NCBI GenBank assembly: GCA_002423705.1
Contig: DINW01000092.1
Coordinates: 35,124 to 53,829 of the forward strand
Origin: Clostridium sp. UBA5530
GTDB lineage: Bacteria > Bacillota > Clostridia > Clostridiales > Clostridiaceae
Length of the DNA: 18,706 bases
Direction of reading: 5' to 3'
Shown here: positions 1 to 7,165 of the stretch, in pieces
How positions within the stretch are numbered: the stretch's first letter is position 1
Layout: each line of letters opens with the position of its first letter
Position numbers and translations under genes: made by a program
Notes under the pieces: generated by a model
Database searches by the model: none
Told to the model about the DNA's origin: nothing
The model's input: the letters and a program-made list of their open reading frames with translations, nothing else

Positions 1-417
1 AAATTTAAATGTAGAGAAATAGCTACCTGGAGAGAGATTATTATCAGTATAATTTTCAATAAAGTTATATAAGGCTTTACATTTACGACCGCTAAATAAA
101 ATATCGTCTTTTATAAGGTACTTATCAGATACAAAAATAGGTTTAGTAGTACCATCTTCTTTATAAGTTAAAATGTAGAAACCGCCTATATTATAAGACT
201 CAAGTTTTCTAACTTGTCTCAAGGAGGAGGCCATGGAAATAAACTTAGAAACATCCTCTTTGCTAGTAATTTCTAAGTTGGAGTTTTCTTGAAGGATGGT
301 TAAGGAGTCTATATTACCTAAATTAGGAGATTTTTTCAAACCGTCTAACAATAAACATAAAATTACTGATATAATTATTATTCCACAAAGGACTAAAACA
401 GAAGATTTCTTTTTCAA
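1..417 (-). CDS. Membrane-anchored hypothetical protein, 5' part (runs off left edge)
   Basis: Open frame of 139 codons without a stop, read leftward from a TTG at 417 to the window edge; the C-terminus is outside. TTG is chosen because a good ribosome binding site (AGGTGGT) sits a few bases upstream and the frame opens with a typical Lys-rich start (KKKSS) followed by one hydrophobic helix, about residues 7-24. The rest is predicted to lie outside the membrane: a mixed, Ser/Lys/Asp-rich domain with a FYILTYKEDG segment that looks like beta strands. I do not recognise the family. It resembles the many single-helix, surface-exposed proteins of clostridia. The downstream neighbour is not visible. 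Confidence 0.7.
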   Translation of the reverse strand, partial: MKKKSSVLVLCGIIIISVILCLLLDGLKKSPNLGNIDSLTILQENSNLEITSKEDVSKFISMASSLRQVRKLESYNIGGFYILTYKEDGTTKPIFVSDKYLIKDDILFSGRKCKALYNFIENYTDNNLSPGSYFSTFKF

Positions 418-545
418 GGTTTCACCACCTAATAATCATTAATTACAAACACTATTTTAACATTAAATATGCATATATACTACCACAAAACCTTTAAATA
501 GCTGTAAACAAAATCAGTGAGAAATATACATTTAACATTATTGAC

Positions 546-580
546 AAAAAATAAAAAAAGAATCCAGATAAACTGGATTT
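546..580 (-). terminator. Rho-independent terminator of the DUF4177-like gene
   Basis: On the minus strand a 7-bp perfect stem (AATCCAG/CTGGATT, 561-579) with a 5-nt loop is followed by an uninterrupted run of seven T and further T-rich sequence (545-559). It lies 17 nt past the stop codon of the small minus-strand gene at 597-770. Confidence 0.8.
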
Positions 581-596
581 AAAAGAAGACTGTATT

Positions 597-770
597 TTAG
601 TCTATTATTTCACGTTCAAGGACGATTTCACATAGATTCGACTCAACATCTTTTTGACAGTCTTCTATAGGATGCCAACCGTCTTTAGAATAACGCTCTA
701 TTATATGTAAATAGTAGGCTTCATTGTCACAATCATCTAATATAGCAGTAACATAAGCATATTCATACAT
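597..770 (-). CDS. Small DUF4177-like protein (57 aa)
   Basis: A 57-residue frame on the minus strand, ATG at 770, TAA at 597-599. A strong ribosome binding site (GGGAGGAAAG) lies 4-8 nt upstream and a terminator follows the stop, so it is a complete transcription unit. The protein starts MYEYAYVTAIL, has a helix (AYYLHIIERYSKDGW) and ends in an acidic strand (CEIVLEREIID). The layout 'MYEY.. – strand – helix ending in Y-x-K-(D/E)-G-W – strand' matches my memory of the small DUF4177 proteins of Firmicutes, whose function is unknown. The assignment rests on this pattern only. Three cysteines (C14, C38, C47) are noticeable for its size. Confidence 0.65.
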   Translation of the reverse strand: MYEYAYVTAILDDCDNEAYYLHIIERYSKDGWHPIEDCQKDVESNLCEIVLEREIID

Positions 771-780
771 ATGGCTTTCC

Positions 781-1190
781 TCCCAATTTGCTACTAACAG
801 AATTTATGGTATCATGTAATTTTAAAATAGTACAGAAAAAAAATATAATAAAATTCGATAAAAAACTAAAGAATTTTCGATAGTTTATAGTATATAAACC
901 TATATGAATTCAATTGATAAAATAATTGTAAAGAATAATGCAAATAAGTATAAAATTTTTTTCTACTTGTTTAAGTAGAATTAATTTTTGCAATATATTA
1001 TAAAAAATAGGTAAAAATTAAGTGAAATAAAATTGGATGAAATACACTAAAAGCACCCTAAAGTGACAGAATCAGAGGGTAAGAGAGTTATGTGTCAAGA
1101 ATGTATCTTATATTTTGAAATCACCTAAACCATAGTGTAGTATAATGAGATTAAAGACTCGCAGGTTATATCATTGTAGGGGGAGAAACT
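781..1190. other. Intergenic region, 410 bp, no gene
   Basis: Very AT-rich. No frame with a ribosome binding site on either strand. It holds a GTTTATA/TATAAAC inverted repeat at 883-899, a perfect 8-bp hairpin at 961-980 (TTCTACTT, loop GTTT, AAGTAGAA), and the promoter of the next operon at its right end. The left end should contain the promoter of the small minus-strand gene, but I see no convincing pair of boxes. Confidence 0.6.
1115..1146 (+). promoter_or_regulatory. Candidate promoter of the MBL-mupG-epimerase operon
   Basis: A consensus -10 box TATAAT at 1141-1146, 45 nt before the first start codon. The best -35 candidate is TTGAAA at 1115-1120, but the 20-bp spacer is long, so the -35 assignment is weak. 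Confidence 0.45.
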
Positions 1191-2006
1191 ATGAAAATTA
1201 AAGTTATTATAGAAAACTTAACTAAGAATCCTAATATGAAATCTGAGCATGGACTCAGTATTTATATAGAAGTTTATGATAGAAAATATATATTTGATTT
1301 CGGAAAAAGTAGCAAGTTCATAGAAAATGCCAAAAGTTTAGGAATAAACATGGAAGATATAGATTGTGGAGTGTTGTCCCACGGCCACTATGACCATAGT
1401 GGAGGATTGCAGAATTTTATGGATTCCAATAAAAAGGCAAAGGTATATATGAAACCGGAGTATATGAATAACCACTATTGCGTAACAGAGGACAAGCAGT
1501 CTTATATAGGAATAAATAAAGAAATCCTTCCATTATATATACATAGGATTGTGGAGGTAGAAGGAAAGACCCAAATAGAAGAAAACATATATGTAATAGA
1601 GGCGAAAGGTAATAAAATTTGTAGTTTGGGAAAAGATTTTAGACTAAAAAAGCTTATAGGACAAGAGTTCCTAGAGGATGATTTTCAAGATGAGATTATG
1701 CTTATTATAGAAGAAAATCAAGAATTAACGGTTTTTACAGGGTGTAGTCACAATGGTATAGTAAATATGGTTAATAAGGTAACTGAAGAGTTCCCTAACA
1801 AAGGTATAAAAAGGGCTATAGGAGGATTTCACTTAATAGGAAATAAGGATATGGAAAATGTGGATAACCTTGCAAAGGAACTTCTGAACTGCCCAGTGGA
1901 GAAATTTTATACCTGCCATTGTACTGATTACAAGAATTATGAAATATTGAAAAATATAATGGGCAGTAGGATAGAGTATATTTCCACAGGAGATATTATA
2001 GAGTAG
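1191..2006 (+). CDS. Metallo-beta-lactamase-fold protein, MJ0301/COG1237 type
   Basis: 271 aa, ATG preceded by GGGGGAG at good spacing. Metal-site motifs of the fold are all present: SHGHYDHSGG (residues 63-72, the HxHxDH signature), GCSHNG (184-189), GGFHL (211-215) and TCHCTD (241-246). This set and the length fit the COG1237 subgroup, often annotated as 7,8-dihydropterin-6-methyl-4-(beta-D-ribofuranosyl)-aminobenzene-5'-phosphate synthase after an archaeal relative. That specific reaction is unproven in clostridia, so substrate is unknown; a cytoplasmic binuclear-metal hydrolase is the safe reading, since no signal peptide is seen. It is first in an apparent three-gene operon with a MupG-type muramidase 65 nt downstream and an epimerase-like protein. 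Confidence 0.85.
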   Translation: MKIKVIIENLTKNPNMKSEHGLSIYIEVYDRKYIFDFGKSSKFIENAKSLGINMEDIDCGVLSHGHYDHSGGLQNFMDSNKKAKVYMKPEYMNNHYCVTEDKQSYIGINKEILPLYIHRIVEVEGKTQIEENIYVIEAKGNKICSLGKDFRLKKLIGQEFLEDDFQDEIMLIIEENQELTVFTGCSHNGIVNMVNKVTEEFPNKGIKRAIGGFHLIGNKDMENVDNLAKELLNCPVEKFYTCHCTDYKNYEILKNIMGSRIEYISTGDIIE

Positions 2007-2071
2007 CAAAGGGCACATTAAGGTAAGATAATTAGTGACACCGTTATTATTAATAAGGAGGGGTGGAGATT

Positions 2072-3151
2072 ATGGGGAAAGGCATATCTGTATTTATGGG
2101 AATGAATTATTCTCTTGAGGAAAATCTAAACTTAATAAGAACAGCAGGAAAACTGGGAATAGATAGAGTTTTTACTTCTATGCACATACCAGAAGCAGAC
2201 TATGATGAAATCTTAAGAGGATTAGGAAAGGTTATAGAGGAAGCCAAGAAATTCAACATGGAAATAATAGGAGATATATCTCCTAAAGGATTGAAACTAC
2301 TAGGATTAGAGTGTATGGATTTCGCCAAATTTAAAGCTGTAGGTATAGATGTTATAAGGCTAGACTTTGGATTTCCATCACAGGAAATAGCGGCATATAC
2401 CAATAATAAGGAAGGGGTAAAGATAGAGATAAATGCTTCTACTTTAAGAACAGATACCTTTAGAGAATTAGAAAGATATGAGGCGAATTTTGATAATTTA
2501 CAAGGGTGTCATAATTATTATCCACAAAAACATACAGCCTTAGATGAAAATCCTCTATTAGAAAAAAATAGGCTACTAAAGGAGAGAAAGGTAAAAATAT
2601 CTGCGTTTATACCATCTCTTGTGGGGAAAAGGGGGCCTTTATATGATGGTTTACCCACATTAGAAGATCATAGATACAAAGACCCCTATGTTTCAGCAAA
2701 GCATTTATTCGCTTTAGGAGTAGATAATGTATTCTTTGGAGATTCTATGCCAAGTGGTATAGAACTTGAGAATTTTGCAGCTGTATCAGAGGACACCATA
2801 GAGTTGAGGATTAATAAAATTATAGATTCTAATTTAGTAGATAGGTACTTAAATGATAATATCTTCAATAACAGGATTGATTATCCTAGGGATATAATAA
2901 GAGGAGAGAACTCTGGAACTATATTAAAGGGTCAGGTTGTAAAACCAGAAAATACAATAGGTAGAGAAAAGGGATGTGTTACCTTAAATAATAAGGATTA
3001 TTTGCGGTATATGGGAGAATTACAAATAGTGAAAAATCCATTGGAGGCAGATTCAAGGGTAAATGTTATAGGAAAGATAAAGGAAGAAGATTTATTCTTA
3101 TTGAAATATATAAAAGGACAAACAAAATTTAAGTTTAAGGTTATAGATTAA
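2072..3151 (+). CDS. mupG: MupG-type 6-phospho-N-acetylmuramidase (DUF871)
   Basis: 359 aa from ATG 2072. An in-frame GTG at 2063 is rejected because it falls inside the AAGGAGGGG ribosome binding site, which is spaced correctly for 2072. The protein begins GISVFMGMN, then a TIM-barrel of about 235 residues with GDISP (67-71), RLDFGF (96-101), HNYYP (147-151) and GPLYDGLPTLEDHR (188-201), followed by a C-terminal domain of about 120 residues that in this family has a cyclophilin-like fold. DUF871 includes Staphylococcus aureus MupG, which cleaves MurNAc-6-phosphate-GlcNAc in the cytoplasm during cell-wall turnover. Function here is inferred from family. No MurQ etherase or MurNAc PTS permease lies in the window. 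Co-oriented with its two neighbours and only 28 nt before the next gene. Confidence 0.85.
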   Translation: MGKGISVFMGMNYSLEENLNLIRTAGKLGIDRVFTSMHIPEADYDEILRGLGKVIEEAKKFNMEIIGDISPKGLKLLGLECMDFAKFKAVGIDVIRLDFGFPSQEIAAYTNNKEGVKIEINASTLRTDTFRELERYEANFDNLQGCHNYYPQKHTALDENPLLEKNRLLKERKVKISAFIPSLVGKRGPLYDGLPTLEDHRYKDPYVSAKHLFALGVDNVFFGDSMPSGIELENFAAVSEDTIELRINKIIDSNLVDRYLNDNIFNNRIDYPRDIIRGENSGTILKGQVVKPENTIGREKGCVTLNNKDYLRYMGELQIVKNPLEADSRVNVIGKIKEEDLFLLKYIKGQTKFKFKVID

Positions 3152-3179
3152 TTTATTAAGGAAGAGGGTAAATATTAGT

Positions 3180-4043
3180 ATGGTAGTACTTGAAAATCAA
3201 AAGTTAAAAGTTGTTATAAGCGAGGCAGGTGCAGAGGTAAGAGAAATCTTTCATAAAGAGCACCAATTACAATTTATGTGGAGCGGAGATAAGAATCACT
3301 GGGGGAGAGTAGCCCCTGTATTATTCCCAATAGTAGGCAAACTCAAAGATAATAGTTATGAAGTTGATGACCATGTTTATTCTATGAGCCAGCATGGATT
3401 TTTAAGAGACCAGAATTTTTCTGTTGATGAAGTTACAGATAAAAAAGCAGTATTTAAATGTGCTTCTCAGGGGAGATTTAAGGAAAAGTATCCTTACGAA
3501 TTTGAAGTGTATATAACTTATGAATTAAAAGGCATTTCCTTAAATGTGAATTGGAGGGTAATAAATAAAAATCAAGGGAATATGTACTTCTCCATAGGAG
3601 GACATCCTGCTTTTAACGTACCTCTATTGTTAGGAGAAATTTTAGAGGATTATTTTTTGGAGTTTACTCCTTCTAAAAGGACTGTAGAAAGATATCATTT
3701 AGATGGTACAAAAAACAAAGAGGAAAACTTAAGCAGGTTAAATTTGCAACCACATATGTTTGCTAAGGATGCTTTAATATTTACTAATATAGATGAAATA
3801 TCAATTAAGTCTAATAAAAATCCTTACTCAATAAAACTTAACTTTAAGGACTTCCCATTTGTGGGTGTATGGACAAGATATTATGATGACAATGACTCAG
3901 TAGCGCCATTTTTATGTATCGAGCCTTGGTATGGCATAGCCGATATAGGAGATAACTATGGAGATTTTACCAAAAAGGTGGGCATAAATAAATTAGACCA
4001 GGGAGAAAGCTTTGATAAAACTTATTGCATAAGTATAAAGTAA
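3180..4043 (+). CDS. Aldose 1-epimerase family protein (LacX-like)
   Basis: 287 aa. ATG 3180 has a GAAGAGGG ribosome binding site about 9 nt upstream. The sequence reads as a galactose-mutarotase-fold protein: SQHGFLRD (70-77, first His), GGHPAFNVP (140-148, the catalytic-type His) and the C-terminal CIEPWYG (246-252) with the presumed catalytic Glu248. This is the LacX/YeaD-like branch, shorter and more divergent than GalM. These enzymes interconvert alpha and beta anomers of free or phosphorylated hexoses; the exact sugar is not known. Its place 28 nt after mupG suggests it handles the sugars released there, but this is inference. No terminator is obvious after it; a tandem repeat region follows. 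Confidence 0.85.
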   Translation: MVVLENQKLKVVISEAGAEVREIFHKEHQLQFMWSGDKNHWGRVAPVLFPIVGKLKDNSYEVDDHVYSMSQHGFLRDQNFSVDEVTDKKAVFKCASQGRFKEKYPYEFEVYITYELKGISLNVNWRVINKNQGNMYFSIGGHPAFNVPLLLGEILEDYFLEFTPSKRTVERYHLDGTKNKEENLSRLNLQPHMFAKDALIFTNIDEISIKSNKNPYSIKLNFKDFPFVGVWTRYYDDNDSVAPFLCIEPWYGIADIGDNYGDFTKKVGINKLDQGESFDKTYCISIK

Positions 4044-4079
4044 GCTACCATGGAAACTTTAACCTCAGGTGTAACCTGA

Positions 4080-4178
4080 ACTTCATCACAACTTTAGTTT
4101 AATTTATTTAGAGATGTATCTGATGCTATATTAGGTCTAAAGGAGCTGAAGTATTAAAATAATTAGACATGAGATCAA
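4080..4178 (+). repeat. Intergenic repeat, copy A1 (diverged)
   Basis: Aligns with copy A2 116 bp downstream along its whole length; conserved blocks include CTAAAG and TAGACATGAGAT. It can form two nested stems: ACTTCA (4080-4085) with TGAAGT (4147-4152), and TTTAGA (4107-4112) with TCTAAA (4136-4141). The same pairings exist in A2 with compensating base changes. Confidence 0.6.
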
Positions 4179-4194
4179 GTGAAACTCAATTTAG

Positions 4195-4295
4195 ACTCCA
4201 CCTAAATTGTTAGTTGAACTTATCTAGGGTCGTAGCTGCTGTTATCTGCAACCTAAAGAGGGTGGAGTGTTACAGTAGATAGACATCAGATTAAT
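4195..4295 (+). repeat. Intergenic repeat, copy A2
   Basis: Tandem to A1 and inverted relative to copy B at 7923-8049. The first 31 bases of its core (from 4217) are identical to copy B, and the 79-nt cores are about 80% identical by eye. Stems: ACTCCACC (4195-4202) with GGTGGAGT (4261-4268), enclosing TCTAGG (4223-4228) with CCTAAA (4252-4257, one internal mismatch). A further pairing CTGCTGT/ACAGTAG with one G-U is an alternative. It ends 12 nt before the ROK-gene ribosome binding site, so it would be in that gene's leader if transcribed. Confidence 0.75.
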
Positions 4296-4321
4296 CACGC
4301 AATATATTGAGGAGGAGAGCC

Positions 4322-5263
4322 ATGGAGAAATATGTAGTTGGCATAGATTTAGGTGGCACAAAGATATCAGGGGCCTTAGCTACTTTAGAAGGGAAAATAA
4401 TTTTAAAGGATATTATGGCTACCAATGCTCATGAGGGAGAAGAGGCAGTACTTAAAAGGATAATTGCCCTTATTGACAAAATAATGGACTCTGGTAAAGT
4501 TCATATTGAAGAAATTAGGGCCATAGGCATAGGTTCACCAGGGCCTTTAAATGCTAAGACAGGAACAATAATAGAAACTCCTAATCTGCCATTTAAAAAC
4601 TTTAATTTAACTGAACCTATAGCTAAAAAATTTCAGATACCTGTATATCTTGACAATGATGCTAATGTAGCGGCTTTAGGGGAATACGCCTTAGGAGCAG
4701 GTAAAGGCACTGAAAATATGATTTACATAACAGTAAGTACTGGAGTAGGTGGCGGAGCTATATTAAATGGAAAGATATATAGAGGAAGCAACTCCAATGC
4801 TTTAGAAGTAGGTCATACCACCGTTGAACCTAAAGGGTATAGGTGCAATTGTGGCAATTATGGCTGTGTGGAGGCTATGGCATCAGGTACGGCTATAGCT
4901 AAAAGGGCTGAAGAAGCTATAGAAAGAGGTTTAGATACGACTTTGACTAGGTATGATAAAGTCACCTCTTATGAAGTGTTTCAGGAAGCAGAAACAGGGG
5001 ACAAGGTGGCCCAAGATATTTTAAATTCTTGTCTAAGTTATTTAGGAATATGTGTAGCCAATGTAATAAACTCCTTTGATCCAGATATGGTAGTCATAGG
5101 AGGAGGGGTAAGCAAAGGGGGAAAAGTTGTATTTCATAAGGTTAAAGAAGTTGTAAATGAAAGATGCATGAAAGCCATGGCAGAAAACTGCTCCATAGTA
5201 CCTGCTAAGTTAGGAGTGGACGCTGGAGTAATTGGAGCTGTGGTCTTAGCAATAGGAAATTAA
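4322..5263 (+). CDS. ROK-family sugar kinase, probably glucokinase
   Basis: 313 aa from ATG 4322. An in-frame TTG at 4307 is rejected because it would translate the AGGAGGAG ribosome binding site. Motifs of the ASKHA/ROK fold in order: GIDLGGTK (7-14, phosphate binding), LDNDAN (110-115, catalytic Asp), STGVGGG (139-145), GH at 164-165 followed by the ROK zinc cluster CNCGNYGCVE (175-184), and GGGVSKGG near the C-terminus (adenosine side). These enzymes phosphorylate glucose or an amino sugar with ATP in the cytosol. Glucokinase is the usual assignment for this length and motif set in Firmicutes; an N-acetylglucosamine/mannosamine kinase cannot be excluded, and the nearby mupG and nagE make that plausible. 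It stands alone, with repeats upstream and a strong terminator after. Confidence 0.85.
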   Translation: MEKYVVGIDLGGTKISGALATLEGKIILKDIMATNAHEGEEAVLKRIIALIDKIMDSGKVHIEEIRAIGIGSPGPLNAKTGTIIETPNLPFKNFNLTEPIAKKFQIPVYLDNDANVAALGEYALGAGKGTENMIYITVSTGVGGGAILNGKIYRGSNSNALEVGHTTVEPKGYRCNCGNYGCVEAMASGTAIAKRAEEAIERGLDTTLTRYDKVTSYEVFQEAETGDKVAQDILNSCLSYLGICVANVINSFDPDMVVIGGGVSKGGKVVFHKVKEVVNERCMKAMAENCSIVPAKLGVDAGVIGAVVLAIGN

Positions 5264-5264
5264 A

Positions 5265-5292
5265 GGTAGCACCCCAGGGGTGCTGCCTTTTT
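5265..5292 (+). terminator. Terminator of the ROK kinase gene
   Basis: A near-perfect GC-rich inverted repeat (AGGTAGCACCCC / GGGGTGCTGCCT, one G-U pair) is followed by TTTTT. It begins directly after the stop codon. Its CCCCAGGGG centre recurs in the two direct repeats described separately. Confidence 0.9.
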
Positions 5293-5323
5293 AGGCATCA
5301 CCCCTGGGGTACATCCAATAAAT
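5291..5323 (+). repeat. Left direct repeat flanking the sigma/anti-sigma pair
   Basis: The 24 bp at 5300-5323 match 7063-7086 at 21 positions. The shared core is CCCC(T/A)GGGGTAC followed by (A/T)TCCAATAAAT. Similarity extends weakly to the left into TTA-GG-ATC. Confidence 0.75.
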
Positions 5324-5400
5324 GTTTTTTATATTTAGATGAAACTTTTTAGTATGGTATTAGGTCTAAAGAATGTAGTTAGTAAAATCAGCTGATTTAA
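5310..5400 (+). repeat. Possible degenerate copy C1 of the intergenic repeat
   Basis: Shares ATTAGGTCTAAAG with copy A1 and can form both family stems: TACAT (5310-5314) with ATGTA (5373-5377), and TTTAGA (5334-5339) with TCTAAA (5365-5370). Outside these blocks similarity is weak, and the segment overlaps a candidate ECF promoter, so the match may be partly chance. Confidence 0.4.
5340..5366 (+). promoter_or_regulatory. Candidate ECF-sigma (auto-regulated) promoter
   Basis: TGAAAC at 5340-5345 followed by TTTTT, then 17 bp, then GGTC at 5363-5366. This is close to the TGAAAC...CGTC promoters of the Bacillus SigW/SigV/SigM class, with one mismatch in the -10. It lies about 70 bp ahead of an ECF sigma gene, where self-transcription is common. 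Confidence 0.5.
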
Positions 5401-5434
5401 AAAGTAAGTTACTAGTAACAAGCTAAGGATGTGA

Positions 5435-5956
5435 ATGACAGTGGACAATGTTGTGGAGGTTAAAAAGGCTATAAAAGGTGACAAAGCAGCTTTCTCTAAA
5501 ATAATAGACCATAACAAAGAATATCTATATAGAATAGCATTTTTGCATATGAGAAATGAAAATGATGCATTGGATGTAGTACATGATACAGTATACAAAG
5601 CTTTTATATCTATAAATAAACTTAGAAAACCAGAATATTTCAGAACATGGATTTCTAAAATTTTAATAAATACCGCTTTAGATGCTATAAAGTTAAAACA
5701 AAGGCAAGTATCTTTGGAAGACATAGAACTTTGTGAAGAGTATATGATGGAATATGATAAATCCATGGCTATGGATATAGCAAAAGAATTAGAAGAGCTT
5801 AGTGAACAATATAAAAGTGTAATAAAGATGCGATATATAGATGATATGAAAATAAAGGATATTGCTCAAAAGAGCAACATGGCTGAAGGAACTGTTAAGA
5901 CTAACATACGTAGAGGCCTGAAGATATTAAAGAGTAGACTTGGGGAGGAATATTAA
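5435..5956 (+). CDS. ECF-type RNA polymerase sigma factor
   Basis: 173 aa. ATG 5435 is preceded by AAGGA. Region 2 spans about residues 20-87 (core-binding and -10 recognition; LYRIAFLHMRNENDALDVVHDTVYKAF style, then FRTWISKILIN), and region 4 about 118-170, with the helix-turn-helix IKDIAQKSNMAEGTVKTNIRRGLKIL that contacts the -35. Regions 1 and 3 are absent, as expected for an ECF (group 4) sigma. It overlaps the anti-sigma gene by one base (TAATG), so the two are translationally coupled. Such pairs respond to envelope stress in Firmicutes; the signal is unknown here. A TGAAAC-type promoter upstream suggests autoregulation. Confidence 0.92.
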   Translation: MTVDNVVEVKKAIKGDKAAFSKIIDHNKEYLYRIAFLHMRNENDALDVVHDTVYKAFISINKLRKPEYFRTWISKILINTALDAIKLKQRQVSLEDIELCEEYMMEYDKSMAMDIAKELEELSEQYKSVIKMRYIDDMKIKDIAQKSNMAEGTVKTNIRRGLKILKSRLGEEY

Positions 5957-7056
5957 TGAGTTTTGAACTGGATAATATAAAAATTCCTAAAGACTTAGAT
6001 CAGATTATAGAAAAAGCCATTGAAGAGGGAACAGAATGCAAGGACCAACAAAAGAAAAGCAAGTCAAAGAAATGGATCATAGCAGCTGCTACTTTAGCAA
6101 TTATAATAACAGTTAATTTTAACAATAGTGCTTTTGCAGAAGGGCTGCCATTCATAGGAAGGGTATTTAAGGAAGTGAATTTTTTAGTAAATGAAGCTGA
6201 GTATACTAAATATGCACAGAGCATAGATGCCCAATCCACATATAAAGATATAACAGTCAAGGTAGATGAAGCAGTATGTACTGATGATAGTTTATTCATA
6301 AGTGTTGTTATAAATAATAAGAATGGATTTTCCAGGCATAGAGAACTTAATAAGGAAAGAAGTCATTCTCAATTCCACCTAAAAGGGTTAACTAGAGTAA
6401 ACTTCGAAGAATATTATAATGATGATTATCATGATATTTATAAAAAAATATCTTTAGGAAAAAAATATAAGGAAGGATTTAAGGAACTTTTTACGTCCAG
6501 AGGTGCAATAGGAAACTTTGTAGATGATAACACATTCATAGGTGTAATAAAATATGACCTTTCTTCCTTGAATACAGAAATTCCTGAGAATTTCAAAGTA
6601 AAATTAGACATAAATAATTTGGATTATGGATACCATACAGAGGAATTTAATGAAGATCAGTTAGATTTTAAAGGAATATGGAATTTGGAATTTGATGTAA
6701 GAAAAGCTAAAAATGGAGAATTTAAAACCATAACTCCAAACAACATTTCAGATGGTGATTCTAAGGACATCTCTTCAAATAAATTTAAAGTAGAGAAATT
6801 AACAGTAAACCCCTTTGAAACTAATTTAGTAATTACAGTGCCCAAAGAACTAGAAAGGGCTATAGACAAACCAACAATTATTGATGATGAAGGGAAAGCT
6901 ATATTTATGGAAAGCGGACAACTATTGAAGAAAGATGATGAAAAAATAACTTACTTATTTAACTATGGAGCCATAGACAAAAATGCTAAATATATAAATG
7001 TGATACTAGGGGAAGGAACTGAACAGGAAAAAATAAAAATAAAATTAGAAAATTAA
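5956..7056 (+). CDS. DUF4179 membrane anti-sigma factor
   Basis: 366 aa, starting inside the stop codon of the sigma gene. Cytoplasmic residues 1-39 (acidic then Lys-rich) should hold the sigma. One transmembrane helix follows at about 40-54 (WIIAAATLAIIITV), then the motif SAFAEGLPFIGRVF at 58-71 that is typical of DUF4179 proteins, and a long extracytoplasmic region of about 300 residues rich in beta strands. DUF4179 proteins regularly follow ECF sigma genes in clostridia and are taken as their anti-sigma factors; this role is inferred from fold order and coupling. I see no obvious protease-cleavage signature. The gene is complete. Confidence 0.85.
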   Translation: MSFELDNIKIPKDLDQIIEKAIEEGTECKDQQKKSKSKKWIIAAATLAIIITVNFNNSAFAEGLPFIGRVFKEVNFLVNEAEYTKYAQSIDAQSTYKDITVKVDEAVCTDDSLFISVVINNKNGFSRHRELNKERSHSQFHLKGLTRVNFEEYYNDDYHDIYKKISLGKKYKEGFKELFTSRGAIGNFVDDNTFIGVIKYDLSSLNTEIPENFKVKLDINNLDYGYHTEEFNEDQLDFKGIWNLEFDVRKAKNGEFKTITPNNISDGDSKDISSNKFKVEKLTVNPFETNLVITVPKELERAIDKPTIIDDEGKAIFMESGQLLKKDDEKITYLFNYGAIDKNAKYINVILGEGTEQEKIKIKLEN

Positions 7057-7086
7057 GGATGCGCCCCAGGGGTACTTCCAATAAAT
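7053..7086 (+). repeat. Right direct repeat flanking the sigma/anti-sigma pair
   Basis: Begins at the stop codon of the anti-sigma gene. 7063-7086 matches 5300-5323 at 21 of 24 bases in the same orientation. The palindromic CCCCAGGGG core is not followed by a T-run, so it is a poor terminator. Confidence 0.75.
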
Positions 7087-7096
7087 AGAAATAAGT

Positions 7097-7124
7097 TTGT
7101 AACCAAATAAATCATACTTATACT
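7097..7124 (+). promoter_or_regulatory. Weak candidate promoter of the 188-aa gene
   Basis: TTGTAA (7097-7102), 16 bp, TATACT (7119-7124). Four and five of six consensus bases. It would let the downstream gene be expressed apart from the sigma pair. Confidence 0.35.
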
Positions 7125-7165
7125 TACAATTATATAAAAGGGTTAAGCAAGGGAGGAGTTTAAGT

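Noticed and set aside
961..980. Perfect 8-bp hairpin as a terminator
   Set aside because: No gene reads into it from either side at a sensible distance, and the plus-side T-run is interrupted. Kept only as an inverted repeat.
1025..1080. ACCCT...AGGGT pairing as a riboswitch upstream of the MBL gene
   Set aside because: It lies upstream of the only good -10 box and no riboswitch core motif was recognised.
4063..4080. TCAGGT-GTA-ACCTGA hairpin as the terminator of the epimerase gene
   Set aside because: The 6-bp stem has only a 3-nt loop and no T-run after it.
7098..7124. A second ECF promoter (TGTAAC...) ahead of the 188-aa gene
   Set aside because: No CGTC-like -10 at the right spacing; a weak ordinary promoter fits better.
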